DNA of 64,000 bases from Actinopolyspora xinjiangensis (GTDB taxonomy: Bacteria; Actinomycetota; Actinomycetes; Mycobacteriales; Pseudonocardiaceae): contig NZ_FNJR01000004.1 in the NCBI RefSeq assembly GCF_900104475.1, positions 310,001 to 374,000 of the forward strand, given 5' to 3'. A program made the position numbers and the translations under genes. The notes under the pieces were generated by a model. The model had not been told where the DNA came from. It did not search any database and saw nothing but the letters and a program-made list of their open reading frames with translations. The stretch's first letter is position 1; each line of letters begins with the position of its first letter. Below, piece after piece: positions 57,547-64,000 of this stretch.

Positions 57547-58569
57547 ATGTCCGAACTCGAATCCGATTCCGAGACCGAGCGGGCTGGAACGATGCCTTCC
57601 CCCGCCGAGCACGGGGACGTGATCCTGGCGGCCGGAGCGGTACTGTGGCGGCCGGGCCCCACCGGTGAACCGGAGATAGCCGTGGTGCACAGGCCCCGGT
57701 ACGGGGACTGGTCCCTGCCCAAGGGCAAGCTCGACCCGGGTGAGACGATCGCGCACACCGCCGCACGGGAGGTCGGTGAGGAAACGGGACTGGACTGCGT
57801 GCTGTCCCGCCACCTCCGCCGAATCGGTTACGAGGTGCCGCGCGGGGCGGGCTCCCGCGCCGACAAGTTCGTGCACTACTTCGCCGCGCGTGCGCTCCCC
57901 GGCGAGTTCGTCGCCAACGAGGAGGTCGACCAACTGCGCTGGGTCCCGCTCTCGCGGGCTCACGAATGGCTCACATACGCGGACGACCACGGCGTGGTGA
58001 ACTCGTTCGAGAGCCTGCCCGCCACCATGAGCACCGTGCTGCTGGTCAGGCACGCCGAGGCGGGCGACCGCGCTGACTCCCACGAGGACGACAACCTGCG
58101 ACCGCTCAGCGACGCGGGATGGCGGCAGGAGAAGGAACTGCACAGCCTGCTGTCGCTGTTCGGCCCCGAACGCGTACACGCCGCTCCGAGGCTGCGCTGC
58201 GAACAGACGGTGGACTCACTAGCCCAGGACCTGCGGACGAACGTCGAGCCCGAACCGGCACTGACCGAGGAATCATACCGAGCTGATCCGGAAGCCGGAA
58301 GGCGGCGACTGCTGCGTATCGCCTCCGAACCCGGAACCGCGGTGGTGTGCAGCCAGGGCGGTGTCATTCCGGATCTGGTCGGCTCGTTGTCCCGGTCGGG
58401 CGGGCTGGCGATCGGCGAAGTCCACAGCCGCAAGGCCAGCGTCTGGGTCCTCTCCTTCCTCACCGACACGCACTCCGGTAACGGGGCGGATCCCTCCCCG
58501 TTGCTCGCCGCGGCCGACTACTTCCCGAGCCCGGCCCCGGAAGACGAAAGCGTCCGAGAAGCACGGTAG
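57547..58569 (+). CDS. mutT1: MutT1-type Nudix hydrolase with histidine phosphatase domain
   Basis: This two-domain protein is like mycobacterial MutT1 (Rv2985). The Nudix box reads GKLDPGETIAHTAAREVGEETG, and the second domain has the phosphatase RHG-type motif LLVRHAEAGDRAD. MutT1 hydrolyses 8-oxo-dGTP and 8-oxo-GTP to protect nucleic acids. Length 340 is close to the mycobacterial protein. It is convergent with hupB at a six-base gap. Confidence 0.93.
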   Translation: MSELESDSETERAGTMPSPAEHGDVILAAGAVLWRPGPTGEPEIAVVHRPRYGDWSLPKGKLDPGETIAHTAAREVGEETGLDCVLSRHLRRIGYEVPRGAGSRADKFVHYFAARALPGEFVANEEVDQLRWVPLSRAHEWLTYADDHGVVNSFESLPATMSTVLLVRHAEAGDRADSHEDDNLRPLSDAGWRQEKELHSLLSLFGPERVHAAPRLRCEQTVDSLAQDLRTNVEPEPALTEESYRADPEAGRRRLLRIASEPGTAVVCSQGGVIPDLVGSLSRSGGLAIGEVHSRKASVWVLSFLTDTHSGNGADPSPLLAAADYFPSPAPEDESVREAR

Positions 58570-58575
58570 CGAGCG

Positions 58576-59613
58576 CTACTTCCTGCTTCCGCGACTCGAA
58601 GTGGACTTCCTGGTCGAACTCGTGGAGCTCTTGGAAGACTGGGTCCTGCTGGTCGCGGACTTGGACGTTCCTGTCTTCGCGGTGCCAGTCTTGGCGGTTC
58701 CGGTCTTGGCGGTGCTCGTCGTGGACGTGCCCTTCGAAGCGCCGGTGGCCCTGGTGCTACCGCTCTTCGTCGCCGTCTTGGCGGAAGTGCCCGCCTTCGC
58801 GGTCCCGGTCTTCGCGGTGCTCGCCTTGGCACCCCCCGTCCGGGACGCGCTCGTACCGGTCTTGGCCGTGCTGGTCTTGGCGGTGCTCGTCCTCGTGGAG
58901 GTGGCCGCGGTCGTACGGCTCGTTCCGGTCCTGGACGCGGCCTTCGTGCTCGTACCGCTCTTGGCCGTGCTCGAACGGCCCGTGGTGGCCCTGGACGACG
59001 TCGCCGTCTTGGCGGAAGAGCCCGCTCTCGCCGTGCTGGTCTTGGCGGTGCTCGTCGTGGACGTGCCCTTCGAAGCGCCGGTGGCCCTGGTGCTACCGCT
59101 CTTCGTCGCCGTCTTGGCGGAAGTGCCCGCCTTCGCGGTCCCGGTCTTCGCGGTGCTCGCCTTGGCACCCCCCGTCCTCGTGGTGGCGGGCCGTGTGGTC
59201 GCTCCGCCCGTGCGGGAACTCGTCCCGCCCGTGCGGGTGGTGGTTCCGGCCCGCGCGGTACCGGAAGCGCTCTTGGCAGCCGCCGAGGTGGAACGGCCCG
59301 CCGTACCGGTCTTGGGGGTGGTGGCGCGGGGAAGTTTCCGCTGGCCGCCGACCACTTCCTTGAACTGGGTGCCGGCCCGGAAAGCGGGCACGTTGGTCTT
59401 GCGGACCTTCACCGCTTCCCCGGTGCGCGGATTGCGGGCGGTGCGGGCGGCACGAGCGCGCTTCTCGAAAACACCGAAGCCCGTGATATTCACCTTCTCG
59501 CCCTTGTTGACGTTGCGGACAATGAGATCCACGACGTTGTCCACTGCCTGACTCGCGGTTTTTTTGTCACCGAGGCGTTCGGCCAACGCCTCGATTAGTT
59601 GCGCCTTGTTCAC
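58576..59613 (-). CDS. hupB: HU-family DNA-binding protein with long basic tail
   Basis: The first 90 residues are [62 protein letters not shown]. About 255 more residues form a Lys/Thr/Ser/Ala-rich tail of [11 protein letters not shown]-like units, as in mycobacterial HupB but longer. A 140-bp stretch of the tail is duplicated exactly (58702-58841 and 59038-59177). GGGAGG precedes the GTG start. It packs DNA and may bind the cell envelope. Confidence 0.95.
   Translation of the reverse strand: MNKAQLIEALAERLGDKKTASQAVDNVVDLIVRNVNKGEKVNITGFGVFEKRARAARTARNPRTGEAVKVRKTNVPAFRAGTQFKEVVGGQRKLPRATTPKTGTAGRSTSAAAKSASGTARAGTTTRTGGTSSRTGGATTRPATTRTGGAKASTAKTGTAKAGTSAKTATKSGSTRATGASKGTSTTSTAKTSTARAGSSAKTATSSRATTGRSSTAKSGTSTKAASRTGTSRTTAATSTRTSTAKTSTAKTGTSASRTGGAKASTAKTGTAKAGTSAKTATKSGSTRATGASKGTSTTSTAKTGTAKTGTAKTGTSKSATSRTQSSKSSTSSTRKSTSSRGSRK
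58702..58841 (-). repeat. 140-bp perfect intragenic repeat, downstream copy
   Basis: This is identical to 59038-59177 over 140 bases, offset by 336 bases (112 codons), so the duplication preserves the hupB frame. Exact identity at synonymous positions suggests a recent event or conversion. Confidence 0.92.
59038..59177 (-). repeat. 140-bp perfect intragenic repeat, upstream copy
   Basis: Partner of 58702-58841; both encode the segment ending in the [11 protein letters not shown] stretch of the HupB tail. Identity ends sharply at both edges. Confidence 0.92.
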
Positions 59614-59694
59614 GTCAGTCCCTCCCAGGACAACTACGGCCCGTCCGGGCCGACTCAGGGGCCACGGTAAATCTCCGCACCAACGGATGCCATT

Positions 59695-59722
59695 CGCCAC
59701 GCCCGTTTTTCGGGTGGTGGCG
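59695..59722. terminator. Hairpin between leuD and hupB
   Basis: CGCCAC-G-CCCG pairs with CGGG-TG-GTGGCG around a TTTTT loop. It lies downstream of leuD and upstream of hupB, and may be a second terminator or part of the hupB upstream region. Confidence 0.4.
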
Positions 59723-59783
59723 CATCATTGACGGTCGGCGAAACCGATGTCCCCTCATCCCGGGAGTGCTCGTCCGGTTTACC

Positions 59784-59831
59784 GTTCGGGGGCGATTTTC
59801 AACGCTCGAGAGCGGGAAAACGCCCCCGAAC
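59784..59831 (-). terminator. Terminator after leuCD
   Basis: Arms of 11 bases, GTTCGGGGGCG and CGCCCCCGAAC, pair perfectly. The stem continues inward through a T/A run to a GCTC-GA-GAGC tip. It begins nine bases after the leuD stop. Confidence 0.75.
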
Positions 59832-59839
59832 CGCGCCCC

Positions 59840-60442
59840 TCAGGCGGTGGGGGCTGGCAACGTGGTGGGCAGGAAACCGGGCCTGGTTCGCTCGAAGGCG
59901 TCGATGCTGTCCTCGGAACGCATCGTCAGGCCGATGTCGTCGAGGCCCTCCAACAACCGCCAGCGCGTGTACTCGTCGACCTCGAAGCCGACGGTCAGGT
60001 CCTTGGCACTCACTGTCCGCGCGTTCAGGTCCACCGTCACGCTGGTACCGGGCTCGGTCTCCAGCAGCTTCCACAACAGTTCCACATCGGACTGCTCGCA
60101 GCGGGCGGCGAGCAGTCCCTGCTTACCGGCGTTGCCTCGGAAGATGTCGGCGAACCGGGAGGAGATGACGACGCGAAAACCGTAGTCCTTCAGCGCCCAA
60201 ACCGCGTGCTCACGGGAGGAGCCGGTACCGAAGTCGGGGCCGGCGACCAGCACGCTGCCCCGGTTGAACGGCTCGACGTTGAGGACGAAATCCTCCTCGG
60301 CTCGCCAGGCGGCGAACAGCGCGTCCTCGAAGCCCGTCCGCGCGACGCGCTTGAGGTACACGGCCGGGATGATCTGGTCGGTGTCTACGTTGGACCGACG
60401 AAGCGGCACGCCGACACCGGTGTGGGTGGTAAACGGTTCCAT
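59840..60442 (-). CDS. leuD: 3-isopropylmalate dehydratase small subunit
   Basis: LeuD with LeuC isomerises 2- to 3-isopropylmalate in leucine synthesis. The aconitase swivel domain reads [28 protein letters not shown], followed by [42 protein letters not shown], split by the active-site GSSREHA loop. I chose the ATG at 60442 with GGAG seven bases upstream. It follows leuC by 99 bases. Length 200 is typical. Confidence 0.97.
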   Translation of the reverse strand: MEPFTTHTGVGVPLRRSNVDTDQIIPAVYLKRVARTGFEDALFAAWRAEEDFVLNVEPFNRGSVLVAGPDFGTGSSREHAVWALKDYGFRVVISSRFADIFRGNAGKQGLLAARCEQSDVELLWKLLETEPGTSVTVDLNARTVSAKDLTVGFEVDEYTRWRLLEGLDDIGLTMRSEDSIDAFERTRPGFLPTTLPAPTA

Positions 60443-60541
60443 GGACTGCTCCAAACATGTCGGAAGGCGAGGCGCCCCGCTCCGGCCGGCGCGTGTTGGG
60501 GCGTCGTGCCCGGAGAGCGCCGGATGGGGCGGACCGCGTGA

Positions 60542-61942
60542 CTACAGGTCCTCCGGCGAGGAAAGCGTGCCGCGCACGGCCGTCGCCGCCGCCACCACTG
60601 GGGAGACGAGGTGCGTACGACCGCCCTTGCCCTGCCTGCCCTCGAAGTTCCGGTTGGAGGTCGAGGCCGAGCGCTCCCCCGGCGTGAGCTGGTCCGGATT
60701 CATGCCCAGGCACATCGAGCAGCCCGCCTGGCGCCATTCGGCCCCCGCGGCCTCGAAGACCTCGTGCAGCCCCTCCTCCTCGGCCTGCTGACGAACGCGC
60801 ATGGATCCCGGGACCACCAGCATGCGGACGTCATCGGCGACCTTGTGGTCGCGCAGTATCCCGGCCGCGGTGCGCAGATCCTCGATCCGACCATTGGTGC
60901 AGGAACCGAGGAACACGGTGTCCACCGAGATGTCGCGCAACGGGGTACCGGCGCGCAGGCCCATGTACTCCAGCGCCTTCTCGGTGGCCGTTCGGGACTC
61001 CTCGTCGGAGATGGTCTCCGGATCGGGAACCCGCTCCCCGAGCGGAAGCCCCTGGCCGGGATTGGTCCCCCAGGTCACGAACGGCGTGAGCTCGTCCGCG
61101 TCGATCGTCACCTCGGCGTCGTAGACCGCGTCGTCATCGGTGCGCAACGACTTCCAGTACGCCACGGCCTCGTCCCAGTCCGACCCGCGAGGCGCGTGCT
61201 GGCGTCCCTCGAGATAGGCGAAGGTCGTCTCGTCCGGGGCTATCATGCCCGCCCTGGCACCGGCTTCGATGGACATGTTGCACATGGTCATGCGGGCTTC
61301 CATCGTCATGGACTCCACCGCCGAGCCGCGGTACTCCAGCACGTAGCCCTGACCGCCACCGGTTCCGATCTTGGCGATGACCGCGAGGATGACGTCCTTG
61401 CTGGTAACTCCGGGGCGAAGCGTTCCCTCGATGTTGACGGCCATGGTGCGGAACGGCCGCAGCGGCAGCGTCTGGGTGGCCAGTACGTGCTCGACCTCCG
61501 AGGTGCCGATCCCGAAGGCGAGCGCACCGAAAGCCCCGTGCGTCGAGGTGTGACTGTCGCCGCACACCACCGTGGTCCCGGGTTGGGTCAGCCCCAGCTG
61601 AGGCCCGACCACGTGGACGATTCCCTGCTCGGAGTCCCCCATGGGATGAAGCCGTACTCCGAAGTCGGCGCAGTTCTTGCGCAGCGTTTCCACCTGCGTA
61701 CGCGACACCGGGTCGGCGATGGGCAACTCCGCGCCGTCGGTGGGCACGTTGTGGTCCTCGGTCGCCAACGTCAGATCCGGCCGGCGTACGGGGCGGTCGG
61801 CCAGCCGCAGCCCCTCGAAGGCCTGCGGGCTGGTCACCTCGTGCACGAGATGGAGGTCGATGTAGAGCAGGTCCGGCTCGTCCCCCGTACCGCGACGCAC
61901 CAGGTGCTCGTTCCATACCTTCTCGGCGAGCGTGCTACCCAT
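60542..61942 (-). CDS. leuC: 3-isopropylmalate dehydratase large subunit
   Basis: LeuC carries the [4Fe-4S] cluster: [15 protein letters not shown] gives the first cysteine and [13 protein letters not shown] the other two. [14 protein letters not shown] opens the protein, and [20 protein letters not shown] is a further family segment. The ATG at 61942 has GGAGG four bases upstream. The gene is divergent from ndgR, whose product is a known regulator of leuCD in streptomycetes. Confidence 0.98.
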   Translation of the reverse strand: MGSTLAEKVWNEHLVRRGTGDEPDLLYIDLHLVHEVTSPQAFEGLRLADRPVRRPDLTLATEDHNVPTDGAELPIADPVSRTQVETLRKNCADFGVRLHPMGDSEQGIVHVVGPQLGLTQPGTTVVCGDSHTSTHGAFGALAFGIGTSEVEHVLATQTLPLRPFRTMAVNIEGTLRPGVTSKDVILAVIAKIGTGGGQGYVLEYRGSAVESMTMEARMTMCNMSIEAGARAGMIAPDETTFAYLEGRQHAPRGSDWDEAVAYWKSLRTDDDAVYDAEVTIDADELTPFVTWGTNPGQGLPLGERVPDPETISDEESRTATEKALEYMGLRAGTPLRDISVDTVFLGSCTNGRIEDLRTAAGILRDHKVADDVRMLVVPGSMRVRQQAEEEGLHEVFEAAGAEWRQAGCSMCLGMNPDQLTPGERSASTSNRNFEGRQGKGGRTHLVSPVVAAATAVRGTLSSPEDL

Positions 61943-61960
61943 CGCTCCTCCCATCGAGGC

Positions 61961-62034
61961 CGTGGGATCCGAGTGGTACGGCTCCCACGTTGTGGACTTC
62001 CCATATGACGAGACGTTAGTATCGCCCCGTGGGA
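61961..62034. promoter_or_regulatory. Candidate NdgR operators and leaderless ndgR promoter
   Basis: CGTGGGA occurs at 61961-61967 and 62028-62034, and inverted at 61983-61989, within the leuC/ndgR gap. A -10 TAGTAT (62017-62022) ends seven bases before the ndgR GTG, implying a leaderless transcript, with TGGACT as a possible -35. Confidence 0.45.
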
Positions 62035-62730
62035 GAGCATAGCGGTATCGGAGTTCTGGACAAAGCGGTGGCCGTCCTACAGGCGGCCGCCGAGGACCCG
62101 TGCGGCCTCGCGGAACTGTGCGAGCGTACGGGACTGCCCAGGGCAACGGCACACAGACTGGCGGTCGGACTCGAAACTCACCGGATGCTGCGGCGCGGCT
62201 CCGACGGACGTTGGCGCTCCGGACCGGCCCTCGGCGAACTCGCGGGCGGAGCGGTGGACCCGCTGCTGGAGGCGGCGGCCGCCGTGCTGCCCAAACTCCG
62301 CGACATCACCGGAGAGAGCGTCCAGCTCTACCGCCGCGACGGCATGCAGCGCACCTGCGTGGCCACCGCCGAGCCACCGAGCGGACTGCGGGACACCGTT
62401 CCGGTCAACACGGCGCTGCCGATGACGGCGGGTTCCGGCGCGAAGGTACTCGCGGCGTGGTCCGATCCCGCGACCCAGCGGGCGGTACTGGCGGAAGCCG
62501 TGTTCGGAGAGCGGACCCTCATGGAGGTGCGCCGGCGGGGCTGGGCGCAGAGTGTCGCCGAACGGGAGTCCGGAGTGGCCAGCGTCTCGGCACCGGTGCG
62601 TGATTCGGCGGGCACCGTGGTGGCCGCCATCTCGGTCTCCGGACCCATCGACCGGATGGGGCGCAGGCCGGGCAGCAGGTGGGCCGCGGACCTGCTCGCG
62701 GCTGCCGAGGGGCTGCAGAACAGGCTCTGA
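62029..62730 (+). CDS. ndgR: IclR-family regulator NdgR
   Basis: The 233-residue regulator has an N-terminal winged helix ([39 protein letters not shown]) and an IclR effector domain ([57 protein letters not shown]). NdgR controls leucine and other amino acid genes in streptomycetes. The GTG at 62029 lacks upstream room for a Shine-Dalgarno, consistent with a leaderless mRNA. Confidence 0.95.
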   Translation: MGEHSGIGVLDKAVAVLQAAAEDPCGLAELCERTGLPRATAHRLAVGLETHRMLRRGSDGRWRSGPALGELAGGAVDPLLEAAAAVLPKLRDITGESVQLYRRDGMQRTCVATAEPPSGLRDTVPVNTALPMTAGSGAKVLAAWSDPATQRAVLAEAVFGERTLMEVRRRGWAQSVAERESGVASVSAPVRDSAGTVVAAISVSGPIDRMGRRPGSRWAADLLAAAEGLQNRL

Positions 62731-63086
62731 TCGGAACCCACCCACCGTCGCGGCGGCCGCGGGGTGTCCTTCACGCGTTCCCGGGGCTCGGGAACGGTCC
62801 ACCACCTCGCGGCCCACCCGGGGGCGCGAGCCGAGGGACGGGTGCCACTCGACGCGGCAAGGCATGTTCCCCGGCCGCGAGACCGAGCACGGTGGCTCGG
62901 TGGCACTCGTCGTCCCGACGAGCGGAATCGCCGGACACCTGGGCGTACGGTGACAGCGGAGATCCGAGGAACTGGAGGGCGCCACCCCGCCGAGCTCGCC
63001 ACGGAACCGCCGAGGGCGGGAATGGTGACAGACCCTTGAACACACGAAAAGCCGATGTGCGGCACACCGGCTTTCCGTATCTCGAG
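62731..63086. other. Intergenic region after ndgR
   Basis: These 356 bases lie between ndgR and the first tRNA-Glu. Open frames are present on both strands but have no family match or ribosome-binding site. I see no clear terminator. Confidence 0.4.
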
Positions 63087-63159
63087 TAGTCCCGATGGGA
63101 TTCGAACCCACGTTACCGCCTTGAGAGGGCGGCGTCCTAGGCCACTAGACGACGGGACC
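63087..63159 (-). tRNA. tRNA-Glu (CTC)
   Basis: The 73-nt minus-strand gene folds as a cloverleaf: acceptor GGTCCCG with CGGGACT (G1-T72 pair), a D-arm with GTCTAGTGGCCTAGGAC, an anticodon stem CCGCC/GGCGG with loop CTCTCAA (anticodon CTC at 63123-63125), and a T-arm GTTCGAATC. The 3' CCA is not encoded. It is identical to the copy at 63330-63402. Confidence 0.98.
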
Positions 63160-63329
63160 GTAAGCACTCTCGCGGAGCTCCCGAAGGAGCACCATAACTT
63201 GTCAGCGGATCATAACGTAACCCGGTGCGACACAGCACACGAATCCGAAATGACCGGCACCACGCGGGCGAAGCTCACGCCTATCTCGGTGAAGTGGCAC
63301 GGCGAAGCCGAAAGGCTCCCCGGCCTCCG

Positions 63330-63402
63330 TAGTCCCGATGGGATTCGAACCCACGTTACCGCCTTGAGAGGGCGGCGTCCTAGGCCACTAGACGACGGGA
63401 CC
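63330..63402 (-). tRNA. tRNA-Glu (CTC), second identical copy
   Basis: This 73-nt gene has the same sequence and anticodon as 63087-63159. The two are 170 bases apart on the same strand, pointing to a recent tandem duplication or gene conversion. Confidence 0.98.
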
Positions 63403-63438
63403 GCACGAGGCACGCCGGATTACCGAGCGTTTCCTCAG

Positions 63439-63510
63439 CTGGGGTACCAGGATTCGAACCTAGACTAACTGAACCAGAATCAGTCGTGCTGCCGATTACA
63501 CCATACCCCA
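63439..63510 (-). tRNA. tRNA-Gln (CTG)
   Basis: The 72-nt minus-strand gene has acceptor TGGGGTA with TACCCCA, anticodon stem ACTGA/TCAGT with loop TTCTGGT (anticodon CTG), and T-arm GTTCGAATC. The discriminator is G and CCA is not encoded. It is the first of the three-tRNA cluster in transcription order. Confidence 0.97.
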
Positions 63511-64000
63511 TCGACACCGATGAACATCGTATCATTCGGCGGTTTTTCACTTGTTCCGTGCGATGACCTCTGTTCATCGCGTTGGTGAATATACTAGACC
63601 ATGGCCGCGAACCCCGGTTAACCACCCCCCCTGTCGACGATGATTCAGCAGGTGAGCGGGCTATACCCCGCGATCCTCGGCACGTCCCTCGACAGATGGA
63701 TCTCGCCCCCTACGCGCCCCGTCTTCCACCGAACCACGTTCCGGGGAGCCGACCGGATCTCCGGGCTCGGGACTTCCCCGAGTCGAACCGGTCCGCCTCG
63801 GGGCGCGGAGGAGCGCCACTCGGAGCACCCAGCGAGGCCACGGGCCGCCACGACACGCGTGCGACAGCCGTTGGGCCGGGCGAGCACTCCGAGGGCACCG
63901 AATCACTCGGCCCGGTAGCGGTTCACCTCGAGCCGACCATGCTCGCGTCGCGAGCGGGCGGCGCGGCACCACCGGCCCAGTCGAGCGGAAGATCGCACAC
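63511..64000. other. Right-edge region upstream of the tRNA cluster
   Basis: This last stretch has no gene I can support. An AT-rich patch (63530-63600, including AATATACTAG) probably holds the tRNA cluster promoter on the minus strand. By comparison with mycobacteria gltX would follow further right, but none of it is recognisable here. Confidence 0.4.

Noticed and set aside
58361-59551. Long hydrophobic Val/Leu/Ala-rich frame on the plus strand
   Set aside because: It is the antisense of the repetitive hupB tail; repeats in hupB create the membrane-like pattern.
63055-63468. Plus-strand frame with the repeated peptide SPDGIRTHVTALRG
   Set aside because: It is the antisense translation of the two tRNA-Glu genes, a well-known spurious ORF.
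1-64000. Mobile elements, prophage or CRISPR array
   Set aside because: No transposase, integrase, phage protein, terminal inverted repeats or spaced short repeats were seen; the exact repeats noted are the hupB duplication, the tRNA-Glu pair and short regulatory motifs.

Overview
The window is chromosomal DNA from a high-GC actinomycete. Protein signatures and gene order point to the Pseudonocardiales/Actinopolyspora side of the Actinomycetia, and an acidic Ser/Thr-rich secreted protein would fit a salt-adapted member. From memory, the order of housekeeping genes matches the Mycobacterium tuberculosis segment running from the Rv2897c (yifB) area to ndgR and the Glu/Gln tRNAs. Coding is dense, GTG and TTG starts are common, and most genes lie on the minus strand. 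I see no insertion sequence, prophage, CRISPR array or integrase.

Region 1 (1-6.2 kb, minus strand) holds the ribosome and protein-export block rpsP-khpA-rimM-trmD, rplS-lepB-rnhB-DUF2469-yraN and the first codons of yifB. Region 2 (6.4-15.4 kb) holds ffh with a coupled chain to an amidohydrolase and a CPBP protease, a DEAD-box helicase, a P-loop protein and amt-glnB; glnD, the usual partner of amt-glnB, is absent. Region 3 (15.6-24.2 kb) has ftsY, smc and acyP, interrupted by a plus-strand pair made of anmK and a sodium:solute symporter. Region 4 (24.5-28.0 kb) looks accessory: an acidic low-complexity exported protein, a nucleoside-kinase-like protein and an asparagine synthetase. Region 5 (28.1-43.1 kb) has mutM-rnc-rpmF-DUF177-sepIVA, a K+ channel, a secreted guanyl-specific RNase, coaD, rsmD, pyruvate carboxylase, recG and a FakA-like protein.

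Region 6 (43.1-49.9 kb) contains rpmB behind a long leader, ung, thiL, an Lrp ligand domain, a DUF3515 protein, ddl and a MocR regulator divergent from a GNAT gene. Region 7 (50.5-52.5 kb) is a small sulfur amino acid segment: cystathionine gamma-lyase, a cysteine dioxygenase and, between them, a 36-codon upstream ORF that resembles actinobacterial cysteine-linked leader peptides. Region 8 (52.5-64 kb) has gpsA-plsC, cofC, ppk-mutT1, a histone-like hupB with a very long tail carrying a 140-bp internal duplication, leuCD with the divergent regulator ndgR, two identical tRNA-Glu(CTC) genes and tRNA-Gln(CTG).

The most interesting points are the leader peptide, a thrice-repeated 8-mer at the mocR/GNAT starts, the unexplained rpmB leader, the missing glnD beside an intact PII tyrosine, and the duplicated HupB tail. 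No wholly novel multi-gene system is evident; the novelty lies mostly in regulation and in insertions into a conserved core.
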